NCBI GenBank assembly: GCA_015499995.1
Contig: JADNRV010000042.1
Span: 62,001-126,000 of the forward strand
DNA from: Flammula alnicola
Taxonomy: Eukaryota > Basidiomycota > Agaricomycetes > Agaricales > Strophariaceae
Length of the DNA: 64,000 nucleotides
Reading direction: 5' to 3'
Both the position numbers and the translations under genes were made by a program. The notes beneath the pieces are model-generated. The model searched no databases. It was given only the letters and a program-made list of their open reading frames with translations, and had not been told where the DNA came from. The number at the start of each line of letters is the position of its first letter. The first letter of the stretch is position 1. Below, in pieces: positions 48,937 to 60,941 of the stretch.

Positions 48937-50548
48937 GGCGCTGGATTAGATAGCATGGCAGAGACAGCAGTTTTATGGTGGAATGGACCCGGGTGGGACT
49001 TCCGTTTCGCCAGCTTCTTCGCGCTGAAGAAAAACGCGGTACACACGAGGCGTATGTGCGTAGCGTAGGCGGAAATGGCTTGCGTGCCACACTCTGGTGC
49101 TGTGTTGTGCGTCGTCTGCGGATGTGCCAAATCACCTCGGGGGGCCAATAGCGACCTCGAGAGCAGACCCTGGATGGAAGGGCTGTATCTGGTGGTCCGT
49201 CTGTAAGTCAAACCGATATCCAAAAGGCAAGTTGAGCCCAGCCAGCACGCGATCAGTAGAACAAGCAGGAAGAGAACACGAAGGTCAACAAGCTCGTGCG
49301 GGCACAATAAGAGGTCCCCACGAGTGTCACATCCCTCCTAGTCACACCACCGCGTCTTGACAGGTTTCCATGCCAGTGGTCTGGACAGGACTTGCAGGAA
49401 GCTAGCCTCTATTGTTCTCTCGTTTCTGACTAATACGGTAAGGTCGGGGTCCGGAATGTTCTCCCACACCTCCATCTCAGAAGGATCTGTCCCTTGTCTG
49501 TCTCACAGAGGTCCGAATATGTGCAGCAGCTTAAATCTTGGAGGAACTCGGCTCGTTAACGACGGGATGTAAGCATACTAACTCCTCGAGAGAGGGCCTT
49601 AGGGAGGGTTGTACAATTGTGTGGACGCAGAACTCAAATATACATAAATGCGAGGTCAACGCGTTCCAAAATTATAATGGGGATGCCAATGTAGATCAAA
49701 CCCCTTAAGTTGTGATCTCTCTTATTTTCTAGTTCATTCAACGCGCGTCAGTATGGGCGACGATGGTGAATTTCGGACGCGTCGCTGATCACGTGACATG
49801 ATCAGCAGTCAATGACTCAAATGAGCTTCAATGGGATTACAGTTGGATTACAGTAGATGAGATTGCTAAAGGTTGGATGAATTGTCCGACGATTCCGCAT
49901 CCCTTGCACATATTCATGCTTTTGCGACAGAGATCTGGACGTGTTTATTTCTCGCGGTAGAGAATATCCTATCCGGATATATGCGACGGCAATTTCTGTC
50001 CTGGACAGCGGCCATCTCACCCCTTAATCCAGAAATATGTTGACGTGAGGCACCACCAACTCATAGAATGCAAACCAGCCCCATTCTACTATCTGATGGA
50101 CAACACACACACGAAGGTGACCTCTAGAATGGCGACCGTAGCATCATTCTTCGAGCAGAGACAACGGGCTTCCGAGCTCATCGTTAAGCATCTTGATTCT
50201 TGGTCGAACCTTCGTTTTTCCAACTCGACATATCTGGGGATCGTGGGTCCAGACAGATACCAATAACCAAGATATATTGGCCTCGACTTATAACGATCGT
50301 GGTATAGAAAGAGCGTCTGAGCGTTATGCTAAGCATCTCGTTTTTCCAAAATCAATTCTCCACGAAGCCCAATCGAAAATAGTCCAATTGCCCAAGAGAT
50401 CATGCATCATGATCCATTGGGGCTGAAAAATGAGATAAATACACAGAAATTGAATGACTCTTGTTGCAAGACATACCTATCCAAGCGGATGTGCAAGCTT
50501 GCATCAGAAGAGGCAGGACGGCTACCGTATGGACCAGGACCAGCGTCA
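48937..50548. other. 1.6 kb, no supported gene
   Basis: A 124-codon minus frame (48933-49307) has one hydrophobic stretch near its start but no family. A CACGTG E-box lies at 49790-49800 (GATCACGTGACATGATC), in a palindromic context. Confidence 0.35.
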
Positions 50549-51079
50549 TTAATATTCCGGCGAGATCTGTCCCTCCTCGAGTTCTTCCATGCTTCGCAAT
50601 TTTTTAATATCTTTCCCTTCACACACGGCCCTTGCCTTCTCGCTTGTATCCTGACTTGTACACGGTGGAAAAATCCACCGGCGCAAAGCCCAGAAAAGAC
50701 CAGCGAGTGAGAACACCACACCGGTGCACAGGCAAATAACCGGGACGACGACGAAAGGTGACACCAATTCCGACATCGGCGTGATGAAGAGCAGGTATAA
50801 TACGATGGTGACCATAGCGTAGGACATGCAGACGACGATCACGAACTCGCGCGCCAGCCAGGTGAGGAAGTGGAGGTCCGGGAGTCTGTATCTGCTTGAC
50901 TCAATGAGCTGCATTGTGGTGATTTGCATGCAGGGCTTAGTGACTTCGCCCGCTTGGCGCCCGCCGCTGGAATGGCAGGTGGGAGATGGATTTAGGGAGA
51001 ATGCGGAGAAAAAAAGAAGGAAACAGGACATGGGAGAACGCGATATATATATCAATTTGTAGCCCGCCGAGAAGCCCAT
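50549..51079 (-). CDS. small membrane protein, unknown family
   Basis: A 176-codon frame. The likely start is an internal ATG about residue 52 (MQITTMQLIESSRYRLPDL), since the leading part is low-complexity and Ser-rich. Two clear transmembrane helices follow: VIVVCMSYAMVTIVLYLLF and VPVICLCTGVVFSLAGLFWA. A basic RRW then leads to a charged cytosolic tail (EGKDIKKLRSMEELEEGQ). The arrangement suggests a two-pass membrane protein with its tail inside the cell. No partner or role can be inferred, and the codon content is similar to that of its neighbours. Confidence 0.45.
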   Translation of the reverse strand: MGFSAGYKLIYISRSPMSCFLLFFSAFSLNPSPTCHSSGGRQAGEVTKPCMQITTMQLIESSRYRLPDLHFLTWLAREFVIVVCMSYAMVTIVLYLLFITPMSELVSPFVVVPVICLCTGVVFSLAGLFWALRRWIFPPCTSQDTSEKARAVCEGKDIKKLRSMEELEEGQISPEY

Positions 51080-52216
51080 GGCGGCGACAACTCACCGCGA
51101 GCGCGACTTCACTTGGTACCCCTATAGCCGTTTCGGAAATTCTTGTCCACGGCTGTTCGAAAAATACCAAAAATCCCCAAAATAAAATAAATCAGAAAAA
51201 TCAAAAAATCGAATGAAAGCGAAATAAACGCGTTCGTGAGCTCTTCTTACACGGTAGAGGTATAGACTAGATAGACAACCCTATACATGTCAATTGTACA
51301 AATGAAAACGAGAGATTTGACATCGAATGCTCGCCAGCACGCCGTCAGGGTCCAGATTACATTGGGTATGCACAGACGTTCTGAATGTCCATTTGAATTG
51401 GTGGAATTGATTGTATGAGCGTGCATAAAGAAGAGATATACATCTGGAACGCATAGAATGACATAGAGCTGGGCAATTCGTGTGGGTGCCACTGGTTTGC
51501 CGAAGTTAGACGGAGTTCCAGGATGCGAAGTTCGAACATCCCGGAATCTCGTTGACCCGGGATCCAACACCACCCAAGCGCGTCAAGTAGACGGGAACAC
51601 TCATTCCCAGCGTTGGAGTGAACTTCGGAACGATTTGAGCTCGCTGAGGCGGTCTGAGCATGGGGACTTTACGTATCCAGTTGATGTCGAGTGGGGGATG
51701 TCTTCGTGCGATTACAGTGCCAAAGCTGAGCATGGGGCAAAGCTTTCGAGAGTATGCAAGGTCATCAGAGACAGAAAAAGAGGGTCAATAAGAATTGCAG
51801 CGAAGTTGATAATCGACGCACCAGGCTCACCAGGCCCATCTACCGATGCCACTCTTTCTTCCACTCATCCCAGCTGTCCCTTCAAAAACGCAGTAACGGT
51901 GTACCCTAGTGATCTTCACCCGGAAATTTTGAAGCCAAATTGGAGCTGCAAGTTCGAGTCATCGAGCTTGCTGGGCAGTGGGCTGACACGTCAGTAGAGG
52001 CGACTGGGGGAAAGCATGGCCCGTAGCGTGTTAAACGGTCCCAAAAGATGACGAAAATTGGGAAAGAACTGAGGTTACCGAGGAATCTGAACGGGGCAGA
52101 GCGTCCCACCGTCCTAAAACTTCACCAGTCATGGCAAAGGTTGGCAGAATCCAATTATTCCCGAATTCCTGAAAATGCTTTAGACATGTTTATGTTCAGA
52201 ATGGAGGAGGAAGAGG
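51080..52216. other. 1.1 kb, no supported gene
   Basis: A 171-codon plus frame at 51482-51997 has an overlapping open frame on the minus strand. Neither has recognisable features, and both are rejected. Confidence 0.35.
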
Positions 52217-52760
52217 ATGGAAAGTAAAAGGTTCTGGAGTTCAGCGGAGTTCCCAAGTGAGGCCTCGAACTCCGAGTCGCCGCTCCAATCAAACTCTAAT
52301 GTTAAGTCAACGGCAGAGACTCGGCAAAGCTATTTGCCAAAAACATCTGGTACAAATACAACAATTTCCGTCCCAAACTCTCCGCCCAACGCAAGCCCAA
52401 CGACCTCATTGCTTGCTGACGATGTATTTCGCTCTCCCATTTATCCATGAATACTCAGCAAGAGTTCAAATATCTATCTTAACGGTGCTACTCCTCCTTA
52501 GCTACCTTAATTACCGAGTGAGGCTCGTAATCGGCGGCCTTGCGTCATCCTATCTCGCGTTCAAAATTCTGGTGCCGCTGGTGGGATGGGTGGTTTATAT
52601 CTTCAAAGGGATAGCGATGTTTGGATTCTACATCTACTTCTTCCAAAAAGCAGTTCGCTATTTCTTCAGCGCAGTCGATTACGTATTCAGTGACGGATTG
52701 GAGGCCCTGATAAGGGAGCTGGACAACAGGGATCGAAGGAGAGCGACGGACGGGCGATAA
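52217..52760 (+). CDS. membrane protein, unknown family
   Basis: Two frames cover it. A 77-codon frame starts MESKRFWSSAEFPSEASNSE and is Ser/Asn/Pro-rich. A 167-codon frame (52257-52760) contains ILTVLLLLSYLNY, a long hydrophobic segment (LVIGGLASSYLAFKILVPLV), WVVYIFKGIAMFGFYIYFF and an amphipathic C-terminus ending DNRDRRRATDGR*. Joining the first frame to the second needs an intron or a frame slip near 52440-52450. Three to four membrane helices are likely. I know no family for it. The Ser-rich lead plus membrane core recurs in agaricomycete hypothetical proteins, so it is moderately credible. Confidence 0.45.
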
Positions 52761-55104
52761 GCGTTTTTTACAAGAGCTTTGATGCTTGATTGGTGCGCAA
52801 CTTGCCTATTACCACTCTTCAAACTCTTAAATATCATTTCAATCCATTAGCCATCTCGCGAACTTGAAAAACTTGGAGAACTACACACGATAGTCATGCG
52901 CATATGCGGCACCGCTCATTCTTCAAGCCAGTCACTTCCATCACCGCAACATGGGTGTGATATGAAACAATTCCAACGCGAGCCTTATACGTTTGATGGC
53001 GTGCTCCACGAGAAAGAACCCACTTCGCTTGATACTTCAGTCTCAACGTAACATATGTAAATAATTCCACAAAGCGCCATTCAACCGACAGTCAATATTC
53101 GAGATGGAATGAACGAGTCGTTGGAGGTTTTCGCAGTAGCCTGGACACGGAAAGTCTCAGAAGAAGTGACATAACAATCGGGCGGCAAACGGTGGAGTCG
53201 AAAACTTTCAAAGCCATATCAATAACGAAATCCTTCTTCATGATGCAACGCCCAATGTTTCCCTATCACTACACTGGATGTTGGAGGACTATTAAGAGAC
53301 ACAGGATTGTCGCTTGTCATCATATATATAGTGAGTGCCGGCTTGCACTCTAAGTATCATACTCTATATGTTGACATTGTTGAATTCATTTTAGCATTTG
53401 TTGACAGTAGGCTGGTGCTCCCGTTGTCGTCCTAGGAATCATGGCTTTTGGTGAGACCAATCTTTTTGCGGTCGCAATACTCCTACGGTATTAGTCCCCA
53501 GTTTCCCTTTAAAAGTTCCTGAAACCTAGCGAACGTTTCTCCGTCACTGGCTCTCGATAACCAGGCCCCCAGGCGCATATCTATAACAGGTTGCACCACT
53601 CCTCACGTCCTGAACTATAATACATCAGTGCCATCTCTTCGCCGATATGAGAAATATCTGTGGATTACGCAGGATTTTACCTGCCATGGCGTTATTGCCT
53701 TGATCAATACTGCTGGAACCGATCTTCCCGGCCTCTCCATCCCCTCCTACGGGATCGGGATCGGTCCTTCTTGTCAGCATTCAATTAGGGCGGTCCTCCT
53801 CACTCTAGAAAGTTGAGCCTCGAACTTGTAGGGATGATATAAATCATTTCACTGCTCCTGAATTCTGGGAGAACGAAAAAACGAGCAGGCAAACTCCATA
53901 TATTGTGCGTACTTACGTTGTTCGTCTCATCAACGCCGATACTAATGGCGTACATAGGCCCTCCGCATAATTGATTCAACAGGATTCAATCGCGCAAGGT
54001 GCGTGATTGTCGACGCACGGACTTCCGAGTGGCTGTTGATGACAACGTTGGTCCCGACCGTCCCGTTGCCAGATTTTATTCTTCGTTCCCGTGCGATTTT
54101 CCCCTGTCATTACGTCGCAATTTTGGCTGCATGCGCCTATCTCGAACTTCTCAGTCGAATTGTATCACGAACTCACTGGAGTTTTGGGTGGGTTTTCCCT
54201 TAAGGTCAGACTTCACGCCGATAACATCGTTCCTCAATTTTTCTACGCAGTTGCTTACGAAACAGGCCTCTGCAACGCGCGAGACTCGGATTCAGAATCT
54301 ATCATCACCTCACCTTTGACTTCCTTCGTATCTTTTGACTCTCATCGTCAGCGAACTTTGCCGCCTCAAATTCGCCTTTACGTATACGAAGGCCCCAAGG
54401 AAGACCCCCATACTCGCGATATCCTTGCGCAATGGTGAGGCGTACTTTTTGATATAATTTCGTCACTTTCGCGTTTCACGACACTGCATATATATGTATA
54501 TCTTAGTTTTATTCGCTGACTAACGGCCTTTGTCGCCCCAGCAATCTATAATGACGAGAAATACGTTTAATAATCACTAGTAACGCCATACGCGATAATT
54601 GGTCTATTATTAACGGCTCTAAATTTACGCACGGCACAACTTATGATGACTGCGCTCCATGGATGTAGTAGTCCTGAGTTTTGATTTCAACTGCTAAATT
54701 TATCCTGTCCTTTCACTTATTACCAACGAACTCTGCGACACGAACGGGTAAAGCGGTGAGTCCGTTGCGGGCAAAGCTAGGTATCACTAGAAGATCCTGT
54801 CGATCAGCATAGTCATCGATAGAAGCTTCAGACTTGTGTTTAGACTTTTCAGGGACATTATTTACTCTGACATACTCGTGGACATGCTGTAATCGTACCG
54901 TGCGGAGGGCCAATTAGATGTCAGTTCAACGCCGGTCATGGGTATTTCAATACTTATTGGTGGTGTACAGAATTTTTTGAGCTCCACTGATATCGCAAGA
55001 GACTGAAACGCTCTGCAATGCCAGGCCCATACTCACTCATTAATCCTTAGATGTCAGACCCTGATTAGAAATAAGACATGAAGACAAATGGTAATGTGAT
55101 GGTA
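52761..55104. other. 2.3 kb with only weak frames
   Basis: Short plus-strand frames at 53628-53816, 53999-54319 and 54091-54438 overlap each other in different phases and lack shared motifs. No exon chain could be built. A gene cannot be excluded here. Confidence 0.35.
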
Positions 55105-55795
55105 CAGTCGAACCTCTCATAACCCATGCCTTATATAACCCATAACCCCCTAGGGCCTTAAATCCCATAGATTTTTTGGGCCACCGAGTCGGTGGGCGGG
55201 AATTTGCACACCATAACCCATAGGTCTGCAATAACCGATAACCGATACCCCTCCGCAGGTAAAACCCATAGGTTTTAGCTACCAAATTAGGCCTAGTACC
55301 TTAGTTTTACCGATAAGAAATCATTTTCACTCGTTGCCCATCACAGTGATGCACCACAGCAACCACTTGAGCAGTCAAAAAGACTTTTTTGACTGTAAGA
55401 ATTGTCTTTTTTGGTCATTTTCACCTCAAAACCACCACCTCCCACGATTTTTTCGCACAACATTGACCGTGATGAAGGTCCTTGTCGTGCTGCCTTCAGG
55501 AGCCTTCAGGGAGCATAAACCATCAGCAAACATGTAGTTGAGGCCCTTTTGGGTTCATTCAACAGTCGGCTCCACCTATATGACTGGATTTTTTCAGCGG
55601 TTATGATTCATAACATTCTATCTTACAGTCAGTGGCATAGTTTAGCATCAATTCGTCAACCAGTGACTGGATTTTTTTTGGGGGATTTTCGAGTCTATTT
55701 TTAGCATACTTCCTCCAGGCCATAATCCCTGAAGGCCTGATAACCCATATCCTGGGCCGTCCACCGAGGGGTATGGGTTTTGAGAGGTTCAACTG
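55105..55795. mobile_element. 691-bp pogo-like MITE with terminal inverted repeats
   Basis: The element starts CAGTCGAACCTCTCATAACC at 55105. Its far end, read inward on the minus strand from 55795, is CAGTTGAACCTCTCAAAACC. The inverted repeats agree in 23 of 26 positions. Each side is flanked by TA (55103-55104 and 55796-55797), the target duplication of the Tc1/mariner superfamily. The CAGT-GAACCTC start resembles pogo/Fot elements. No transposase is encoded; the longest internal frame is 67 codons. Inside are further CCCATA/AACCCAT words. It is therefore a non-autonomous copy. Confidence 0.85.
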
Positions 55796-56532
55796 TAATA
55801 GTACCTGGGCGTTACCAATTCCACCTAAAACTCCACTGTCGATATCGGAGCGAATGTCTTCCGACGTCCCTTGGCCCCATGGGTTTAGCGGGTGAACGTT
55901 TGAACACTTGCGACTTGCTTGCGACTCGTTCCCCGCTCACGCCCTGAGGCCTGAGTGTCTGTCGCTAATCCCAATGCCGCGACATGCCCATGAGTAATGT
56001 GGGAACCGGTACCATTGATTGTACTTACTTCCCCAACTAAACGGTGATTAGCACAACTTTTATCCTCATAGAAATCGTCGTTAAAGGCAAGGCTACTAAC
56101 CAGTATTGTTAGCAGCTTGTACTGCGTATTAATTTTAGTTTCTTAAGATATTGTAGATACCTTGGATGTTTCGGCCGGCACCGTCAGTGCCTGTAAAAAG
56201 AAGGTCCGAAGTCCAATACATATGTGCAACAATCTACCATCATTTCCATTTGTTTTCTCCGACTTTTTATACCGGTATGTAATCATCCCGACTTTTAATG
56301 ATATGATATTGGCAGTTAATATCCGGGAACACATACATTTAGTGAGTAGCTGTGGAGATACACTTCAGATAAGCGGTGCTGCAGCACTAGCTGGATATGG
56401 AATGACGGAAGGGCCATCTGCCCTCATCCGTCCTCGGGTAGTGCGCCGAGGGAGCGCGAGCCCGTGGCGCTATAAAGGAGAATCGAAATCGTGCTTTCGA
56501 CCATTCGCCAACAGTTACCAACTCATTTATCG
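55796..56532. other. spacer upstream of the terpene synthase gene
   Basis: No supported gene. Plus-strand frames at 56162-56593 run into the terpene synthase in another phase and are not kept. TATAAA at 56471-56476, about 60 bp before the ATG, is a plausible TATA box. Confidence 0.35.
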
Positions 56533-57803
56533 ATGCCTTCCCAGTACACAATTCCCGACCTCCTTATTACCTGGCCGTGGCCCCGAGTCGTGAATTCTAT
56601 GCTTGACGATGTCCGGGACGAGGCAAACGCATGGGTCATGTCCCTTGATTTATTCGAGCCAGAACAATTTAAGAAATTCAAGGCTTGCGATTTTAGTACG
56701 TCCCTTTGATATTAAATTCTCAGCTTTACAGAGGCGTTGACTACCTTATGCAGATCTTTTAGCATCCTTCGTCGGTCCTTTAGAGAGCAAAGGTAAGCTC
56801 GCGGGTCATTCTGCGAAGCGGAGGATCAGTTACTAATAGTAAAACCTTCCCTAGAGCATCTTCGCGTTGCATGTGACCTGATGAACTTCTATTTTGCATT
56901 TGATGAGTACACGGACCTCGCCAATAGAGATGAAGCCATGCGGATAGCTAGCGATGTTATGGACGCCTTCCGAACCAGACCCTCATCACCTTCTTCCAAC
57001 AAAATAACAGAGATGGCAAGGCAGTAAGCAGGACCATTATTTATGTTTATTAAGAGTCTCTCATCGATAACCAATTATTCAGATTCTTCGAGAGGACAGT
57101 CAATATCGTCGGCGAGGACACGCCCGCCATTGAACAGTTCATTGCCGATTTTGATGCTTACACAAGGGCTGTTATCCAGGAGGCCGACGACAGAACAGAA
57201 GGGCGGATTAGAACCGTAGAGGATTACTTTCTTCTTCGACGGGACACATGCGGTGCTAAACCAAGCTTCTCCTTTTTCGCGCTTGGATTGACTATGCCGG
57301 GCGAGGTGTTTAAACACCAACTAATGGAGTCCCTGGTTGAGAGTGCGACGGATCTCATCGCAATTGTCAACGTATGTCCGTCACAATACATTTGCGTTGT
57401 TTTATCCTGATCTCCGCGCTTCATTCAGGACATGCACTCCTATGGCCTCGAACACGCACGGGGACTGGATGGCCACAACGTTATCACATCAATCATGCAT
57501 GAATATGACCTCGACCTGCAAGGGGCGCTGTATTGGCTGTCGGGATATGCCCACAGGGCAGTTGCAAAGTTCCAAGTCGACCGTAGAAACCTTCCGTCAT
57601 GGGGCACGGAGGTCGACAAGGCCGTGGAGGAATACGTTGACCGAATTGGGCGATGTGTGCGGGGTTACGATGCGTGGAGCTACGAGTCGAACAGATATTA
57701 TGGAAACAGTGGGCTACAAATCCAAAAAACACGTTGCATTAGTTTGCAGCCTCGCGAGACAGGGTATATCACTAGAAAACAATTAGAAGTTAGTATAGCG
57801 TAG
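56533..57803 (+). CDS. class I sesquiterpene synthase
   Basis: A terpene cyclase that ionises farnesyl diphosphate with a Mg2+ cluster. The protein starts [20 protein letters not shown]. The aspartate-rich motif is DEYTD ([14 protein letters not shown]). The NSE-type metal site is [13 protein letters not shown] (ND-x-x-S-x-x-x-E), and a C-terminal SNRYYG supplies the Arg-Tyr pair. Five exons splice at the phase-correct points CDF^N, SK^EHLRV, RQ^FFERT and VN^DMHSY, with introns of about 60 nt. It ends LEVSIA at 57801-57803. Length (about 345 residues) and motif order match the basidiomycete Cop/Omp-type synthases; the product cannot be read from the sequence. No P450 or other tailoring gene is adjacent. 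The nearest redox genes are more than 10 kb away. Confidence 0.9.
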
Positions 57804-58616
57804 TGTTGGCGTCAGTACTCAATAAGTACTATAGAGCGATGCCTCTTTGCAGTAACTTTGAATATCGTAAGATTGACTTATTTGTTGCGTACAGGTAACG
57901 TATAGTAAGCTTAGGTTCCGTACATACGGCTGGAGCCTGGTTGGAGGCGCGCGCCAAGCGCACCGCATTCGACGGCAAAGGCCGTTTGTTTGACGCCAAC
58001 CTCATGGACCCGGAGAACAAATAAGAATTTTTTGTTTGAAGACCGTCCTATCATGTTTTGCTCTCTTTATCTTACTTGCCTTTTACTCGAGTCGTTAAGA
58101 GATGTCCGTTAGTCCAAGTTCGGTCCGCATGAAACCTAGGAAGACTTGAAACGAGCTCTCGACAAGGATAAGAATAAATATTGAAATATGTTTCTCAGCG
58201 AACGAGGGGAATTTAGTGGTGAGTCACTAGTCGCTCTCCATTCGAACTCAACTATCAGAGCTCTCTGACGCTGCCTTGAAAGAGCCTTGCTGAATCTTTT
58301 TTGGCATTGAAGGAGCCTGGCAGTGTATTGCTGCCAGTTTATAGATGATCGGTGACAGCCTCGAGGCTGCACCGCACACCTACACAGCGGCATCGACTCC
58401 CGGAGTACGCGCAGTTAGTTAACTTGATGGCTCCACGGAGCCACAATTACCTCCCATGCTCCTGCAGTGTGGAGGGTATGAGCGTCTTATGACGGTCTGA
58501 AGTCAGTCATCCCTAATGCTCTCTTGTCTTCTTCCCGCTACGTAGTTGTGAGTATTTTTGTCCTACGAAATTTTCAAAATGCTTAACTGTACATACAGTC
58601 GCGGAACAAATTCATT
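57804..58616. other. intergenic, no gene
   Basis: Only short frames, up to 85 codons, on the minus strand. No recognisable element. Confidence 0.4.
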
Positions 58617-60941
58617 ATGGCGGAATACTCTGGCTACCATTCAAATCAAGCCCAATCGCTGGCGCGGAACTCGCACTACTCTCACCATAGTGTTGCGCCT
58701 AGTACCCGATCCTGGGTGTATCCGTACCAGCAGAATCGCCCCGGGCCCCCTCCTCCACAACCACTCGACCTTCCCACCCCTGTTCAGCCTCTTCGGCCCC
58801 TTCCAAACCCTCATGCTTCAAGCCTATCCCATAGTCATGGGCCTCATGGCCCGCTTCGGGTTGTTAACAACCCAGACCCTCTGAATTTCGACGGCGGGGA
58901 AGAAATCATGAATGTTGATGTCAGTGGTCCACTGGTCAACCTGGAATTCCAGCCATCGGGATCGGGAAAAGGCGTGAAGGCCGGGTCTTGGTCTAACCCC
59001 AGTACGGGAGTTGGTCGTCCTCAAAAAAAGAAGTCGTTCGTGGGTGGGTTTGTCAAGGGAATTCGGAAGCTCCCTCGCGTAATGTTTGGATATGGGGCTG
59101 GGATTGGAGGGTCTGAGGAGGGTAAACTCAAACGCAGTGGTACCCTTGTGACGGAGGGTACTTCGACAAGCCTTACCGGGATGACTACAGGCAACACTCT
59201 CCCTGTATACACCTCTAACCCTCCAACGCCTGTTGTGGGCCCTGGACGATCACCCCTAAACTTCCATCATGGGCCGGCCATCGCCATGCCCCAGCCCACA
59301 ATCCCTGAATCGCCTCCGCCAGACGTGGTACGACTTGACGAACAGGGACGATCTAATCATAACTTTCGAGTTAATCCTCACTCCGAGAGCTTCGCGAATG
59401 ATGATAACGGCAATTTTTATGATTACAATGGACTCACTGAGTTTGCTCACAACCCTATGAGCGAGTCGTCGTATGGGCGCCCCGCTGAGAGGACTACGGT
59501 GATGCTCTACGGCGACCGGCCCTCACATTACTACGACCGCAATCAGGACACTCCCGCCCCTACACCTCCTGTTGTTTCGCGGCAGCTCAGTACCAGCCCT
59601 GGACTTTCCTACTTGAGTGCGGAACCCCTCGCACCCGTCCGTTCAGCGTCCTTTCACAGCTCACAAGGTACTGCACATGTCCCTCCCTCAATCGACGTCT
59701 CCCAGAGAATCCAAACACAAGAACCTGGACTACGCGTATCGTATGCATCGCAAACTCCTCCGCGTCGTGCTACTCCCCAGTCTTTGATCGCTGGTACTTT
59801 CCCATCTTCTTCCACCCCCCCTCAACGTCAATCGCAAAGTCAATCGCACGGTCAAGATCAAACCCCGCAAGCTGCCACACAAGTTACAGATACGAATGCA
59901 GTACCTGCTGACGAGCAAATCCAATCTCCCGTTAGCGTACACCCAGAACCCGCCAATGACTATCTCAAAATGACGTCTTCGCCGCCGCCCACGTCGCATC
60001 ACACTTCTACTATCACAACGTCGTTTTCCGATCCCTCGTTTTCATCAGAGCTCAACCCTGTCGAGAGATTTTTTAAGACGTTATATCACATGCCTTGGAT
60101 TTCGCACGAGCGGGTCACGGTCGATTACCTGCCTGGCGAAGGTCTAGGTAAAACTAGGAAACGGAGAGCCAAACCGCTATCATCATGGTATCACTCTATG
60201 GTTAACAGATCGAGGAGAAGCAGCGCAACACTGGATTTGTTGAGTAACGGGACGAGGACCTCGGCCTCTCCTGGTACAAGTTTAAGGGCAAGTATAGCGT
60301 TGGCCTTGGGTTCGCCCTTGGCTGCGTCGAGACACAGCAGGCGATCTTCGGAGAGGCAGAGGAATGGTCATCATCGATCTCACCATCACCGCTCTTCATC
60401 TCGTCATCATCGCTCCCACCATTCAAGCACCAGCCATAAGAAGCAGCGACGTAAGGCTACCTGGATGGATAGTACGAATACAAATACTCACGCGGACCGA
60501 CAACAAGCGAAACTTGCATCAAGTCCATTCATCCCTCCCGTGTATCCGTTTCAATATCCTCCCTATCCGTATCCTCCTTTTTCGGCCTTCCCTGTACCTG
60601 CTCCTGCTGTGGTCGCAGAACAGCCTCCTCAAACTCAAGCAGGAGAACGACCTGCCTCTCCACGTGGACCTCGTGGCGAATCACAACAGCAGCAGCCCAT
60701 GCTTTATGCACCACCCGCGGGGTATGCCTCATACCAGCCCATGATCTCCCCTCAGCAAGTCTATCTATTGCAATCGGCTTCGACACAGGCCAATAATTCT
60801 GTGCCGCCAGCGCTTGTACCTGGAGCTGGTGGCCCACATGTTCACGCTCATACCGTGCAGGGAGGAGGACAAGGACAACAGCAGGCCACGTCGAGCGGAT
60901 CTGGTGCTGGGTATAACCAGAATATACCGGGGGCTTTCTGA
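58617..60941 (+). CDS. long, largely disordered protein, unknown function
   Basis: An uninterrupted 774-codon frame starting MAEYSGYHSNQAQSLARNSH. Most of it is Pro/Ser/Gln/Tyr-rich and probably disordered. It has Pro clusters (PGPPPPQPL, YPPYPYPPFSAF), a His/Arg/Ser run (RNGHHRSHHHRSSSRHHRS) near residues 585-600, and a Gly/Gln-rich C-terminus ending NQNIPGAF. Two islands look ordered: KKKSFVGGFVKGIRKLPRVM near residue 140 and RFFKTLYHMPWISHERVTVD near residue 485. These conserved-looking islands in a low-complexity chain suggest a scaffold or membrane-tethered regulator, but I do not recognise it. No introns are needed. Codon use fits expressed genes, so I consider it real. Confidence 0.75.
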   Translation: MAEYSGYHSNQAQSLARNSHYSHHSVAPSTRSWVYPYQQNRPGPPPPQPLDLPTPVQPLRPLPNPHASSLSHSHGPHGPLRVVNNPDPLNFDGGEEIMNVDVSGPLVNLEFQPSGSGKGVKAGSWSNPSTGVGRPQKKKSFVGGFVKGIRKLPRVMFGYGAGIGGSEEGKLKRSGTLVTEGTSTSLTGMTTGNTLPVYTSNPPTPVVGPGRSPLNFHHGPAIAMPQPTIPESPPPDVVRLDEQGRSNHNFRVNPHSESFANDDNGNFYDYNGLTEFAHNPMSESSYGRPAERTTVMLYGDRPSHYYDRNQDTPAPTPPVVSRQLSTSPGLSYLSAEPLAPVRSASFHSSQGTAHVPPSIDVSQRIQTQEPGLRVSYASQTPPRRATPQSLIAGTFPSSSTPPQRQSQSQSHGQDQTPQAATQVTDTNAVPADEQIQSPVSVHPEPANDYLKMTSSPPPTSHHTSTITTSFSDPSFSSELNPVERFFKTLYHMPWISHERVTVDYLPGEGLGKTRKRRAKPLSSWYHSMVNRSRRSSATLDLLSNGTRTSASPGTSLRASIALALGSPLAASRHSRRSSERQRNGHHRSHHHRSSSRHHRSHHSSTSHKKQRRKATWMDSTNTNTHADRQQAKLASSPFIPPVYPFQYPPYPYPPFSAFPVPAPAVVAEQPPQTQAGERPASPRGPRGESQQQQPMLYAPPAGYASYQPMISPQQVYLLQSASTQANNSVPPALVPGAGGPHVHAHTVQGGGQGQQQATSSGSGAGYNQNIPGAF

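Noticed and set aside
49790..49806. Palindromic GATCACGTGACATGATC as a regulatory operator
   Set aside because: A CACGTG is common by chance and no gene start is near enough to support a function.
51482..51997. 171-codon plus-strand frame
   Set aside because: No motif, an equally open opposite-strand frame, and no supporting splice or promoter features.
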